DNA of 64,000 bases from Sphingomonas mucosissima (lineage in GTDB: Bacteria; Pseudomonadota; Alphaproteobacteria; Sphingomonadales; Sphingomonadaceae): assembly GCF_002197665.1 (NCBI RefSeq), contig NZ_NBBJ01000005.1, positions 1 through 64,000 of the forward strand, written 5' to 3'. This document shows positions 7,781 to 17,382 of this stretch, in pieces (position 1 is the stretch's first letter; every line of letters begins with the position of its first letter). The position numbers and the translations under genes are program-made. Below the pieces are notes generated by a model. It was given only the letters and a program-made list of their open reading frames with translations, ran no database searches and was not told the origin of the DNA.

Positions 7781-9216
7781 CGGCCCTCTCCCAGCCGGCG
7801 AGACGTGCGCGCAAGCAGGAGGATCGCTGCAGCCAGCCACCCCATGATCACGACCAGCCCGGGCAAGGCGCCGGCAGCGAGAGCTCCGCCGCTTGGGGCT
7901 TGGTAGGTGAAGTCGGGCATCTTATCCCAATTGCTTGCAGACACCCGCTTGCGTCTGTCGGCGCCGGGGTCGGTAGCGGTGTCGTCGCTGTAATTGACGG
8001 CCTCGGCCTGCATTCGGTTCAGCCGCTGAACGAGTACGTAGCGATATGCCTCCGCTTGTTCCAGGAAGCGCTGATGCCCGGCGAAGTCGGTTCCCGCTGC
8101 AGCCATGGATAGGGATCGCAGTGCAATGGTCGGGCTGAGCACGCCGACGGACTGCACCAGCGCATTCTGCGAGTTTTGCGCGGCATAGCTTTGCCTGGCA
8201 TATTGGTCGAACAGCTCAGAGGTGAGCCGTTCCCCTTCTAGGGCCAGCAGGCCCTTGTAGTTGACCGGCAGGTCCTCCACCCAATCGACGCCATAGCGTT
8301 TCAGCACCGAAGCCTTGAAGGCGGCGAAATGCGGGTCATCGGGATTGTGGCTGTCGCCCATCCGGCGCAGATCACGCGCGATTGCCACATCGGTCTGCAA
8401 TCGGTTCTGCAGCGGCACCGCCGCGCTGGCGACGTCCGGCGCGACACGCGGCAGCAGCACGACGCCAATCGCCCACAGGGCCACAAGCGCAAGCAGGGCA
8501 TCGCGGCTGCGCCGTACGGCTGCCGAGACCAGCACGATCACCACGACCCAGAGCGCCAGATAGGCAGCATAGCCGAGCGCGATTGTTGCCATAGGCAGCG
8601 CCAGCGCGCCGGGCTGGCCAGCAATGGCGATGAATCCGATCATCGCAGGCAGCCCCGCGAGCGCAGCCACTGCGCCAAGCGCCATCAGCTTGCCGTTTAC
8701 CATCTGCCCTCGTGACACGCCCTGCAGCATCAACAGGCGCATGGTGCCACGCTCCGTTTCGCGCGACAGGACGCCATATCCAAGAAAGATCAGCAGCAGC
8801 GGCGCAACTACTTGCAGCACGAACGCCGGAGTCAGCTGGCCGAACCGGATCAGCATGGAGCTCTGCCGCACGTCGCCAAAATTCGCGGTATTCTGCCGGT
8901 GCCCCTCCAGAAACATGCTGCTGCCCGTGAAGGCGTCCACCCCCGGATCGAACGCGGCCAGCGGCCCAAGCGGACGGAAGATGAAGTGGCCGTAATGAAC
9001 GACACGATGCGGATGGCGATCAGGCTGCGCGTCGAACGCATGCTCCGCCTCATGCTGATGCCGCGCGCGCAGTTCCGCGTTGGCGCGCTGGTGCGACCAG
9101 GAACTGAGCACCGCGACGAGCGTCAGCAAGACCAGCAACGCAAAGGCGATTACCGCAACGCGGTTGCGAACCATCAGGCGCAGCTCGTCCCGGGCAATAA
9201 GCTGAGTTTTTCTCAT
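7777..9216 (-). CDS. ABC transporter permease, DUF3526 type (first subunit)
   Basis: 479-aa permease paralogous to its downstream neighbour. It has an N-terminal helix at about 20-40, a His-rich periplasmic stretch near 45-75, a GVLSRETERGTMRLLM segment typical of ABC-2 permeases, several helices at about 135-260, and a C-terminal helix near 450-470. Both ends overlap neighbours by ATGA, so ATPase and both permeases are made together. Such permeases usually work in export rather than uptake. Confidence 0.82.
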   Translation of the reverse strand: MRKTQLIARDELRLMVRNRVAVIAFALLVLLTLVAVLSSWSHQRANAELRARHQHEAEHAFDAQPDRHPHRVVHYGHFIFRPLGPLAAFDPGVDAFTGSSMFLEGHRQNTANFGDVRQSSMLIRFGQLTPAFVLQVVAPLLLIFLGYGVLSRETERGTMRLLMLQGVSRGQMVNGKLMALGAVAALAGLPAMIGFIAIAGQPGALALPMATIALGYAAYLALWVVVIVLVSAAVRRSRDALLALVALWAIGVVLLPRVAPDVASAAVPLQNRLQTDVAIARDLRRMGDSHNPDDPHFAAFKASVLKRYGVDWVEDLPVNYKGLLALEGERLTSELFDQYARQSYAAQNSQNALVQSVGVLSPTIALRSLSMAAAGTDFAGHQRFLEQAEAYRYVLVQRLNRMQAEAVNYSDDTATDPGADRRKRVSASNWDKMPDFTYQAPSGGALAAGALPGLVVIMGWLAAAILLLARTSRRLGEGR

Positions 9217-9953
9217 GCCGCGTGCCGCTCCGTTCCCACGGCAAAGCGGGCGTGCAGCGCGCGCACGTCGAAGCGCTCGGCTCCAACTGCCTCAACCTCC
9301 TCGACGATCCGGCCTGCCTCAAGAAAGCCGATCCGGTCCGCGACATCGGCGGCCGAAAGCAAGTCGTGCGTCACCATCAGCACCGCCGTGCCGCGATCGC
9401 GTACTGCGCTGACGAGCGCGTTGAAGTCTGCGGTGGCGCGCGGGTCGAGGCCGGAGGTAGGCTCATCGAGCAGAAGGACCGGCACCTCGCGCAGCAGCGC
9501 TACGGCGACGGCCACCTTTTGGCGCATCCCCTTCGAGAATCCCCCGAGGCGCTGGTCCCAGGCGCGCTGCTGAAGCCCGGCTGCGGCAAGCGCATCGGTG
9601 ATGACGCCGCGCTCTTTTCGCTCGTCGGATAGCGCGAGAAGATAATCCGCGTTCTCCACTGCGGTGAGATGCTCGTACAGCGCGACGTTCTCCGGCAGGT
9701 AAGCGATCTTGCGACGCGCGCCGTCCGGATCGGCGCCCGGATCCACGTCGGACACTAGCACCGTGCCCGCTTGCGCCCGCACGAATCCGAGCAGCGTCGC
9801 CAAGGTGGTGGACTTGCCCGCGCCATTCCCGCCGAGCAGCGCCGTGATACTGCCCGCGGGCACGTGCAGCGATAGCTCGTCAAGAACACGATGGTCGCCG
9901 TAGGCAACGGTCAGACCGTCGATCAGGATCGGTGGGGCACCGAAGTGGTTCAT
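9213..9953 (-). CDS. ABC transporter ATP-binding protein
   Basis: 246-aa ATPase with Walker A GGNGAGKSTT, Q-loop YLPENVALYEHL, signature FSKGMRQKV (a FSxGMRQK variant common in ABC-2 exporters), Walker B VLLLDEPTSGLDP and switch His in MVTHDLLS. It resembles NosF-type subunits. The stop overlaps the first permease. The start lies only 12 nt downstream of the TonB-receptor stop, so all four genes look co-transcribed. Confidence 0.9.
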   Translation of the reverse strand: MNHFGAPPILIDGLTVAYGDHRVLDELSLHVPAGSITALLGGNGAGKSTTLATLLGFVRAQAGTVLVSDVDPGADPDGARRKIAYLPENVALYEHLTAVENADYLLALSDERKERGVITDALAAAGLQQRAWDQRLGGFSKGMRQKVAVAVALLREVPVLLLDEPTSGLDPRATADFNALVSAVRDRGTAVLMVTHDLLSAADVADRIGFLEAGRIVEEVEAVGAERFDVRALHARFAVGTERHAA

Positions 9954-9965
9954 CCGATTGGTCCT

Positions 9966-12029
9966 TTAAATGTCTAGGCGCAGCGAAGCGCGGACGGTTC
10001 GCGGTGCACCGGGATAGATCCAGAGCGCGCTGTATGAGCTGGCGGCATACCGCTCGTCGAAGAGGTTGTCGGCTTCCAGGCGGAACCGAAGGTTTTCGCC
10101 AAGCGGCGCCTCGATCGCTGCCTTTGCCTTGACGTAGGCAGGCAGGATCACCGGGTTCAGCGACACCGCGCCGGTGCGGTCGCCGACATAGGCGGCGCCG
10201 CCGCTCAGCTGCCATTCGCCGCGGGAAGTCGGGATGCGGTGAACGATCAGCACCGTCCCCGAATGCTCGGGTACGTTGAGCACGTCCGGCGTCGGGAAGG
10301 CCTCGTCATCTGCCTTCGCATCAAGCCACGCGTAATTGGCAACGATTTGCCAGCGGCGCCCAAGGCGGGCCGAGGCATCCAGTTCAATTCCCCGGCTGAC
10401 AAGGCTGCCGACGGGGGCGAGAAAGTTCGCATCCCGCGGATCGGTGGTGAGGATGTCTTTTTTGCGGATGTCGAACCATGTCGCGGCGACGTCGATGCCA
10501 GGCAGCTTGGCGGCGATCCCAACCTCATAGCCTCGCCCCGTTTCGGGTCCGAAGCCAGCGCCCCTGCTGTCAGTGCCGGTGTTCAGCGAGAAGTTCTCGC
10601 CCCAATTCGCATGAACCGCAATCGCGTCGGTCACACGGTATCGCCCGCCAACACGGAAGTTGACGGGTTCGTCAATGTTCCGGCCCGTTACACCGGTGTT
10701 GTTATTGACGATCTTCTGCCGATAGGGATCGATCCGCGCACCGCCAACCAGCGTCAGCCGATCGGTAACATCCCACATGTCTTGAATGTAGAAGGTGCCG
10801 ACCCAGCGGCTCTCGTCATTGTTCGTGAACGGGCGGAGCGGCGCCGCTACCGAGCCGTACACGGGATTGAACAGGTCGATGGCATATGGCGCCGCCTGGG
10901 ACGGATTGATGCGCATCCAGCGCTCGCCATATTCGAAGCGGTAGCCCTTCAGCCCGGCGCTGATGCGGTGCCGGCCAACCTGCCCGGCAATCTCGAGCCG
11001 TGCGGCGAGATCATCCACGCTGAAGTTGCGAGACCGGCGCTGACGCCACAGCGAGGTGCCAACGATCCGCGATTGATCTGCCGACAGACCCTTCAGCGTT
11101 CCCGTGCGCCACACGATACCGCCATTCAGCACCCAGCCGCCTCCGAGCTGGGCAAGGCCGGTCAGCTGATGCTGGTCATTGCGCGATTTCGTGAGGCCGT
11201 TCGAAGGTTCGCCATAATAGTTGGAGCGCGGCAGCGCGTTGGCATCGCCGGCGATCGCGGGAATGCCGCGGTCGAACGGCGTATCGAACTGGCTGAACTC
11301 GCCGGAGTAGGTCAGCCGCACCGTGTCGCTTGGCTGCCACGTTAGCGATGGGGCGACGATGCGGCGGCGAATGGAGACAGTGTCACGCCAACCATCGCTA
11401 TCCTCCGCCGCAACGACAATGCGACCGGCGAGTGAGGCGGCAAGCGGCCCCGTTGCGTCGATCTCAACCCTGCGCGTATCGAACAATCCGTAGTTGATCA
11501 TCGCATTAGCGTGCGGGGTGAAGCGCGGAACCTTGGTGACGATGTTCACGCGCCCGCCCGGGTCGACATCGCCGAACAGCGCGCCGGCGGGTCCTTTCAA
11601 TACCTCGATCCGTTCGGTGGTGGCGGGATCGCGCGGGGGAGCCATGCCGCGGTTCGCCAAAAAGCCGTTCAGGTAATATTCGGCGCCGCCATCGGGCGTT
11701 CCCAGGAATCCGCGTACGGCGAAATTGTCGATAACGCCGCCGCGATTGTTCTGCTGACTGAAGCCGCTCACCAGTTCCAGCGCGTCGCTGAGCCGATACG
11801 TGCCGGCAGCATCAAGGATGTCGCGTTCAACCGAGCGGCTGGACTGCGACATGCGTTCAGTCACCGGATCGGACGAGAGCGTGCGATCAATGGTGCTGCG
11901 CGTGCCGAGAATGACGATGTCGGAGCGTTCCTCCTGTGCCTCTGCTACGAGGGGAGCCCCGAGGGCGAGTGCCACGGCTCCCGTCGGTGCAAGACGCGAG
12001 CGGCGGCGACGATTGGTAACGGCGGTCAT
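9966..12029 (-). CDS. TonB-dependent siderophore-type receptor
   Basis: 687-aa outer-membrane receptor. A basic, Ala-rich signal (to about residue 31) precedes the plug. Plug landmarks are VERDILDAAGTYRLSDALE, NFAVRGFLG and ERIEVLKGPAGALFGDVDPGGRVNIVTK, the last typical of siderophore receptors. The C-terminus ends in a beta strand with hydrophobic and aromatic residues. AAGGA lies just upstream of the start. Coupling to an exporter ATPase and two permeases is unusual for an importer; the set could exchange or secrete a metal-binding compound. Confidence 0.88.
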   Translation of the reverse strand: MTAVTNRRRRSRLAPTGAVALALGAPLVAEAQEERSDIVILGTRSTIDRTLSSDPVTERMSQSSRSVERDILDAAGTYRLSDALELVSGFSQQNNRGGVIDNFAVRGFLGTPDGGAEYYLNGFLANRGMAPPRDPATTERIEVLKGPAGALFGDVDPGGRVNIVTKVPRFTPHANAMINYGLFDTRRVEIDATGPLAASLAGRIVVAAEDSDGWRDTVSIRRRIVAPSLTWQPSDTVRLTYSGEFSQFDTPFDRGIPAIAGDANALPRSNYYGEPSNGLTKSRNDQHQLTGLAQLGGGWVLNGGIVWRTGTLKGLSADQSRIVGTSLWRQRRSRNFSVDDLAARLEIAGQVGRHRISAGLKGYRFEYGERWMRINPSQAAPYAIDLFNPVYGSVAAPLRPFTNNDESRWVGTFYIQDMWDVTDRLTLVGGARIDPYRQKIVNNNTGVTGRNIDEPVNFRVGGRYRVTDAIAVHANWGENFSLNTGTDSRGAGFGPETGRGYEVGIAAKLPGIDVAATWFDIRKKDILTTDPRDANFLAPVGSLVSRGIELDASARLGRRWQIVANYAWLDAKADDEAFPTPDVLNVPEHSGTVLIVHRIPTSRGEWQLSGGAAYVGDRTGAVSLNPVILPAYVKAKAAIEAPLGENLRFRLEADNLFDERYAASSYSALWIYPGAPRTVRASLRLDI

Positions 12030-12320
12030 TCGAATCCTTATCGAGCGCTGAAGCGGCGCTGCACTGCTCAGGTATGTTGCAACGTCTCATAAGCGGCATG
12101 GCCGAGGATGCAACGACTATGTTCCCATATATCATCGTGTAAGGCATATGATCGGAGTTGGTCAGATCGGCAGCGAATACACGTGGGCCTACAAGCCGGT
12201 TCGTGTTCGTGCCGACCTCGAACCTCGAAGTTGTGGACCCGAGAGCGCTTGCACTTCCGAGTGGAACCCGGAGTGGCTCAGGAAGCCTTGCCGCGGCTGG
12301 AGCGCGACCACACAAGTCGC
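12030..12320. other. intergenic: receptor promoter, no gene seen
   Basis: 291 nt between the TonB-receptor start and the end of the EEP gene. It holds the palindrome GTTGCAAC near 12074-12081 and the AT-rich stretch around 12120-12145, the only low-GC part, a plausible promoter. I could not make out a convincing Fur box. Confidence 0.3.
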
Positions 12321-13445
12321 TTATGGCGATACTGGCGGGGACAGGTGGCTTGCAGCCCCGGACCGGGCAGGGCGTGGCACGCCCCGACGCCAGGTGAGGC
12401 GATAGGTAACGCGGAAGCCGTCGTGGTCGGACAATTTCGGGCTTGCGACCGATCCGTCGAACATCGCCTCCACCTTGATCGGCGTGATCGTTACCAACGC
12501 GCCGTTGCGGAAGAGCTGCAGGTCCTGCGTATCCATCCACGGCTCGTCGCCATCCCAGGACATCTTCACGTCACAGGCGGATGGGTTCGTCACGCAAAAG
12601 CGGCGAACCATGGTGAAGGACGTGATATCTTCGTCGAACCGCTCCATGCGCGGCCGCGAATTACGCATGTTGAAGTCACCGCCCAGAATCGCCGGGGTGC
12701 CGGCATCCGCCACGATTCTGGTGAAACGGGCAACATCGTCGACTTGCAGCGCATGCGCTGCTCCGCTGCGCGCCGCGGGCACGCCCGAGGAGCCCTGAGA
12801 GTTCAGGTGCGTGTTGAACAGCGCGATTGGCTGCGGCACGCCCGGAAGGATGACCTGCGCGAATTGAACGCCCTTGTTGCTCAGGCAATCATAGCCGGCA
12901 CACCGCTTTGTGCCGAACGGCTCGGATTCCACCGCAACAATTGGATGGCGGCTCAAGATCGCCAGGCCGGATCCCACCACATGGAGGCCGGCTTCGCCCT
13001 TCAGCCAGCGCGCAGGCTCCGGCCTGCGGTCGCTCACTGGCAAACGCCGGCGCTGCGTGCGCGATGGACCCCAGGCGCGATAAGGATAACCAGCATCGGT
13101 TACCGCGCGAACCGCCGTTGAACTGAACACTTCCTGCAACAAGACGACGTCTGGCGCACTGCCTCGTTCGCGCAGGTCCGCCAGAGTGGCAGCGATGCGG
13201 CGAAGCGAAGCGGCGCGGTTGCGACGCGCGGGCCAGCCCAATCCTTCGATGTTGAAGCTCAGCACATCCAGCGTCGTACTGACCTCTCCATCGGATTCCG
13301 CCAGCCGGGCAGGTGATGCAGAGGGAATCGCGCTTTGAGCATAACTCAAGGAGCCGGCGCCAATCAGACCAGCTATCCCCAACGTGCCCGCCCAGCAGGA
13401 GAGCCGCAGCCCGCATGTCGTGCTTCGCCTACCCCGCCTATTCAT
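12321..13445 (-). CDS. secreted endonuclease/exonuclease/phosphatase (EEP) family hydrolase
   Basis: 374-aa protein with a signal peptide (GTLGIAGLIGAGSLSYAQS, about residues 16-36). EEP-fold metal and catalytic blocks are VLSFNIEGLGWPA, LLQEVF, FNTHLNSQ, GGDFNMRN and LSDHDGFRVTY. Exported members of this fold include sphingomyelinase-like and phosphoinositide-type phosphodiesterases as well as DNases, so the substrate is open. The ATG at 13445 was chosen because the signal peptide begins there. It is last in a set with an outer-membrane-like protein, a glycosyltransferase and a DUF2141 protein. Confidence 0.8.
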   Translation of the reverse strand: MNRRGRRSTTCGLRLSCWAGTLGIAGLIGAGSLSYAQSAIPSASPARLAESDGEVSTTLDVLSFNIEGLGWPARRNRAASLRRIAATLADLRERGSAPDVVLLQEVFSSTAVRAVTDAGYPYRAWGPSRTQRRRLPVSDRRPEPARWLKGEAGLHVVGSGLAILSRHPIVAVESEPFGTKRCAGYDCLSNKGVQFAQVILPGVPQPIALFNTHLNSQGSSGVPAARSGAAHALQVDDVARFTRIVADAGTPAILGGDFNMRNSRPRMERFDEDITSFTMVRRFCVTNPSACDVKMSWDGDEPWMDTQDLQLFRNGALVTITPIKVEAMFDGSVASPKLSDHDGFRVTYRLTWRRGVPRPARSGAASHLSPPVSP

Positions 13446-13619
13446 CGCCCACTCTGATTGCATTGCCCTGACAAGCGCCCGGAAGGCTGCTTCGATCCAG
13501 ATGCCAGCCATTTTTGGCAGCGCCGTTCCCAAGCTTTTACCTGTCACCCTAGGCGGGTCATGCAGAAGCGGAAAAAGTGCCTCCATAAGCCGGCGCGCTA
13601 CGACTCTGGGGTCCTCGTC

Positions 13620-14357
13620 CTAGAGTTCTCGCACTAGCCGCAAGCCGAGCTGAGGACGCCACGCATCGCCTCGCTCGCGTGCGGCGCCAAAGCCGGCTTG
13701 CAGATCGAGCCGCTCCGCCAACGACTGGTGAACTTGCGGCATGATCAGCGTCGATCGCTGCTGCCCTGTGCGAATGTTCACCTCCAAGCCGACAACGGTT
13801 GCTGCGCCGACATCGTAGAAGCTGGTGTGGTTCACGAGCAGCGACCGCTCGGACCCGCCGGCCGAGCTCACGTCTCCGACGCCGATCATGCTGAGGGTGC
13901 TGAACCGATCGTTAAGGCGATTGCCAATGATGTATAGCAGCGAACTCTCCCACCGCCGATGCTCCTTGTTCCAGAGACCGAGATACTGCGCGCCATGGAT
14001 CGCCTTGCCGCCGTTGAAGACTCCAAAGGTGCCCTGGAGCCCCAACTTATAGTCGCTGACGTACTTGCCGCTGAGCGGCAGCTCCAGTTCGACCGCGAAC
14101 CCGTCCGCCACCGCTAGTTCGATCTCCGGCGCCCAATGAACAGCGTTGTCAGGACCTGAAAGACTACGTTGCGCCAGTGTATTGATCTCGAGTTCGCCGC
14201 GGCCGGCGCCGAGCGGGCGGACGAGGTCAAAGATCATCGGTTCAGCAATGATTGGCGCGGTCGTGGCCGCTCCCGCTGACGCTGATACCGCACATAGCAG
14301 AAGAAGGATCGGCAGCGCGGAGCGGCGGCGCAGGCATCTCGCAACTCCAGCGTTCAT
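13620..14357 (-). CDS. putative outer-membrane beta-barrel protein, uncharacterised
   Basis: 245-aa protein with a clear signal peptide (LPILLLLCAVSASAGAA). The mature part has alternating hydrophobic strands, a conserved-looking GRGELEINTLAQRS block, and a C-terminus of paired strands ending RPQLGLRLVREL. This pattern suggests a small beta-barrel or MipA/transporter-like fold, but I do not recognise a family. The start overlaps the stop of the upstream glycosyltransferase (ATGA). Confidence 0.65.
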   Translation of the reverse strand: MNAGVARCLRRRSALPILLLLCAVSASAGAATTAPIIAEPMIFDLVRPLGAGRGELEINTLAQRSLSGPDNAVHWAPEIELAVADGFAVELELPLSGKYVSDYKLGLQGTFGVFNGGKAIHGAQYLGLWNKEHRRWESSLLYIIGNRLNDRFSTLSMIGVGDVSSAGGSERSLLVNHTSFYDVGAATVVGLEVNIRTGQQRSTLIMPQVHQSLAERLDLQAGFGAARERGDAWRPQLGLRLVREL

Positions 14358-15598
14358 GCGCGGCGTTCCGCAGTGCTGGCCTGGTAGGCCGCGATCACGC
14401 TGTCTAGGGTCGTCGGCCAATCGAACCGTTCCGCCACGGCAAGCCCCGCGCGGGAAAGCTCGGCCCGCCGCGCCGGATCCCCGGTGAGCGCTGCAATGGC
14501 ATCGACATATGAAGCCAGCTCACGTGGCGGTACGAGCAACCCGGACCGGCCGTTGTCGATCAGCGCACGGGTGGACGGCACGTCGGCGGCGACAACCGGC
14601 ACGCCCGACGCCATCGCCTCCAACGTGACGTTGCCAAAGGCCTCGGTGAGGCTGGGATTGACGAAGATGTCGGCGCTGGCAACTGCTCGTCCCAAGGCGC
14701 GGCCATCGAGGTGGCCGGTGAACACGGCATCACCAAGCTGCTTGGAGAAGCGCTCGCGTTCAGGGCCGTCACCAATTACCAGGGGCCGAACCGCCACGTG
14801 GCGTGCGCGCAACGCGGCCACCGTCTTGGCGAACATGGCCAATCCCTTTTCCGAGACTAACCTCCCGAAGAACAGCACGGCTATCTCTCGATCAGCGATA
14901 CCCGCAGCTCGCCGCCATGCGATCGAGCGGTGCTCGGGTGTGAACTGAGTACGATCGACACCGCGGCTCCAGATGCGCGTCGGCACTGTCATGCCGCGCG
15001 TGCGCATCTCCGCCGCGATGTCGGCGTTCGGGACCAGCACCATATCGCAGCGCGTATAGAAGCGCTTCAGCCACGCCTCTGCCGGGCGTCGCAACAGGCC
15101 AAGGCCGTAATATTCGAAATAGGTCTCGAATCGCGTGTGCATGCTCGCGACAACCGGCACGCCCAGCGCGCGAGCTAGGTGGATCGCACCGGCGTTTAGC
15201 CCGTCGGGCGCGGAAAGGTGGATAATGTCCGGTGCGAACGCACGCACGTCGGCGGCGGTTGCCCTCGGCAAGCGCGGCGCAAGGCGGTATTCGGGCCGGC
15301 CCGGAATGGGTAAGGAGGGAACGGGCACGAGATCGCCGGCGGGTTCGAACGCGGGCCGCGCTACGACGGGAGAATAAACTCGCGCAGTATGACCTCGCGC
15401 GAGCACATGGCGGATCAGACGATTGAGCGCCCGATTCGCACCGTCACGTACGCAATTATAGTTGCCCGAGAATAGCGCGACCTTGAGCGGCTCGGCAGGC
15501 GCAGAAACCAGGCGGGGCCGGACGATCGCTCCTCCAAGGGCGCGCGCGCCAGAAACAACACGCGACCGGCGCGGCAACGTGGCGAGGGTTCTTGCCAC
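14354..15598 (-). CDS. glycosyltransferase family 4
   Basis: 414-aa GT-B glycosyltransferase. N-terminal domain has VALFSGNYNCVRDGANRAL and HTRFETYFEYYG; the C-terminal domain has LFFGRLVSEKGLAMF and FVNPSLTEAFGNVTLEAMASG, the EX7E donor site. It resembles GDP-mannose-dependent alpha-mannosyltransferases and Agt-type lipid glycosyltransferases. The GTG at 15598 begins 1 nt after the DUF2141 stop, which fixes the start better than the upstream in-frame ATGs that overlap that gene. It is a second GT in the first 16 kb and might also glycosylate lipid. Confidence 0.82.
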   Translation of the reverse strand: MARTLATLPRRSRVVSGARALGGAIVRPRLVSAPAEPLKVALFSGNYNCVRDGANRALNRLIRHVLARGHTARVYSPVVARPAFEPAGDLVPVPSLPIPGRPEYRLAPRLPRATAADVRAFAPDIIHLSAPDGLNAGAIHLARALGVPVVASMHTRFETYFEYYGLGLLRRPAEAWLKRFYTRCDMVLVPNADIAAEMRTRGMTVPTRIWSRGVDRTQFTPEHRSIAWRRAAGIADREIAVLFFGRLVSEKGLAMFAKTVAALRARHVAVRPLVIGDGPERERFSKQLGDAVFTGHLDGRALGRAVASADIFVNPSLTEAFGNVTLEAMASGVPVVAADVPSTRALIDNGRSGLLVPPRELASYVDAIAALTGDPARRAELSRAGLAVAERFDWPTTLDSVIAAYQASTAERRA

Positions 15599-15599
15599 C

Positions 15600-16139
15600 T
15601 CAATTCTCCCGCGCGGTGGCAAATCCGCCGAGCCCGCGCAGATATTGTACGTTGATTTCGCTGGTCGTGATGCCGCGTCCCGCGGCGACGCGCGCCTCTT
15701 CCATGCGCGGTTTGGACCGGCCGATCTTGGTGGAACCGGGCACGCCAACCCCATCGACCCAAATGTCAAACTTCCTGATGCCCTTGCGCTGATGCGTGAA
15801 TATCAGAGCATAGCTGCCGGGTGCGGGAGCGCGGATGCACATCGCCACAGGCCCTTGCGCGGGCACATCCGCCCAGACCCGGCGGAAGGTTTTACCTTCC
15901 TTCAGAAGGTCGGCGTCGGGCCTCAGGAAGTCGGCTTCGGTGGCTGGATAAAGCTCCACCTTCATTCGCCCGGCGCGATCCTTCAGGCCGGCGATGCGGA
16001 CGAGAAATGCGGGGCCATCGCCGCGGGCACAGGCGTCGCGATCGGTGCCGAGCGGGACTTGCGGCATCGCTGCCGCGGGCGCGCCGGCGCAGATCAAAAA
16101 GAGTGCGCCGGTGGACGCAAAGCGGCGAAAATCGTTCAA
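15600..16139 (-). CDS. DUF2141 domain protein, exported
   Basis: 179-aa protein with a signal peptide (GALFLICAGAPAAA). The body shows the DUF2141 pattern: FLVRIAGLKDRAGRMKVELYPA, WADVPAQGPVAMCI, and the end of the domain SYALIFTHQRKGIRKFDIWVDGVG. Function of the family is unknown; it has a small beta-sandwich look. It heads the run DUF2141 - GT4 - barrel - EEP. Confidence 0.75.
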   Translation of the reverse strand: MNDFRRFASTGALFLICAGAPAAAMPQVPLGTDRDACARGDGPAFLVRIAGLKDRAGRMKVELYPATEADFLRPDADLLKEGKTFRRVWADVPAQGPVAMCIRAPAPGSYALIFTHQRKGIRKFDIWVDGVGVPGSTKIGRSKPRMEEARVAAGRGITTSEINVQYLRGLGGFATAREN

Positions 16140-16236
16140 TGGGCCATCCAGAACAGGCGACGCGCACGTCGCGACGGGATGGCCGCAACTAGAAGTTCAG
16201 TGTGGAGGTTCGATGGAGATTATGTTGGCAAAGCGT

Positions 16237-17382
16237 CTAGTCGGCCGCGCCGAGCGGCAGTTGCAAGGTGAAGATGGCGCCGTTAGTTCCTTCGCGGTTC
16301 GCGGCAATGATCGTGCCGCCATGCGCCTGCGCTATCTTCAAGGCGAGGCTCAGGCCAAGGCCGCTGCCCGGCTTCGCTGCGTTCGCCGGAGAGTTGGCCC
16401 GCCAGAACGGAGCGAAAAGCCGCTCCCGATCGTCGGCGGCAAACCCAGGGCCTGAATCCGCCACCGATAGCATGACATAAGCGCCGGATTGGTGGATGGA
16501 GATCAGCACCTGCGAGTCCGAGGGCGCATGCTTCACCGCGTTATAGATCAGGTTGGTAAGCGCCTGGCTGATGCGTAGCGGGTCGCAGGACAATGGCGGC
16601 GCACTGCCCGATACAACGATGCCGACGCCGTCGTCTGCCGCTAGCGGCGCGAGATCGGCGGCAACGAGCCGGGCGGTTTCCGCCAGATCGACCTCGCGGC
16701 GATCTAGCATCAGCGCGTTCACCTCCGCATGAGCAAGTGTGCGTAATTCCTCCACGATGCGCGACAACCGGTCAACGTGCCGCAGCAAGGTCGCGGCTTC
16801 CGCACCGTTCATCGCGATCACACCATCGATCAGCCCGTGCAGCCGCCCGCGCAGCACTGTAAGCGGCGTGCGCATCTCGTGCGCGATGCCTGCGGTTAGG
16901 ATGCTACGTTCCCGTTCATAGGCGTCCAGCGACGCAGCCATCGCGTTGAAGCTTTCCACCAGCTCGGCCACCTCACCGGCGAGCGCCACCGGTTTGATCC
17001 GAACGTCCTGCTCGCCCGCAGCGACCCGCACTGCCGCGCCCGCCACTGCCGTGATCGGGCGGCTAAGCCGTCGTGCGAAGACAAAGGCGACAGCCCCGCC
17101 GAGCAACGTGGAAATGCCGGCGGTGATTGCGATGAAGAACCAGTCCTGGCCGCGAATATTGGTGTGGCTATATCGAACGAACAAGTCATGGAAGCGCGTG
17201 CGAACCGCGGGATCGTTCGGCAACATTCCATGAATTTCGCGCCATCGGGCGACGGGCATCTCCGCCGTCAGATCATAGATGTCCAGGGAGGTGATGACGA
17301 AGGAGGCGCCGAGCCCGATTGCCAGCGTCAGCACGGTCATGAATGCTGCCAGCAGCAGCATCCGGACGGACAGACGGTTCAA
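16237..17382 (-). CDS. sensor histidine kinase, BaeS-like
   Basis: 381-aa membrane kinase. Helix 1 is near residues 8-31, a periplasmic loop spans about 32-80, helix 2 is near 81-103, followed by a HAMP linker (RRLSRPITAVAGAAVRV). The H-box GIAHEMRTPL has phospho-acceptor His168. N-box NLIYNAVKHAP, G1 VADSGPGFA and G2 GSGLGLSLALKIAQ are all intact. The start overlaps the response-regulator stop (ATGA). The signal is probably envelope stress, judged by likeness to BaeS. Confidence 0.88.
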   Translation of the reverse strand: MNRLSVRMLLLAAFMTVLTLAIGLGASFVITSLDIYDLTAEMPVARWREIHGMLPNDPAVRTRFHDLFVRYSHTNIRGQDWFFIAITAGISTLLGGAVAFVFARRLSRPITAVAGAAVRVAAGEQDVRIKPVALAGEVAELVESFNAMAASLDAYERERSILTAGIAHEMRTPLTVLRGRLHGLIDGVIAMNGAEAATLLRHVDRLSRIVEELRTLAHAEVNALMLDRREVDLAETARLVAADLAPLAADDGVGIVVSGSAPPLSCDPLRISQALTNLIYNAVKHAPSDSQVLISIHQSGAYVMLSVADSGPGFAADDRERLFAPFWRANSPANAAKPGSGLGLSLALKIAQAHGGTIIAANREGTNGAIFTLQLPLGAAD

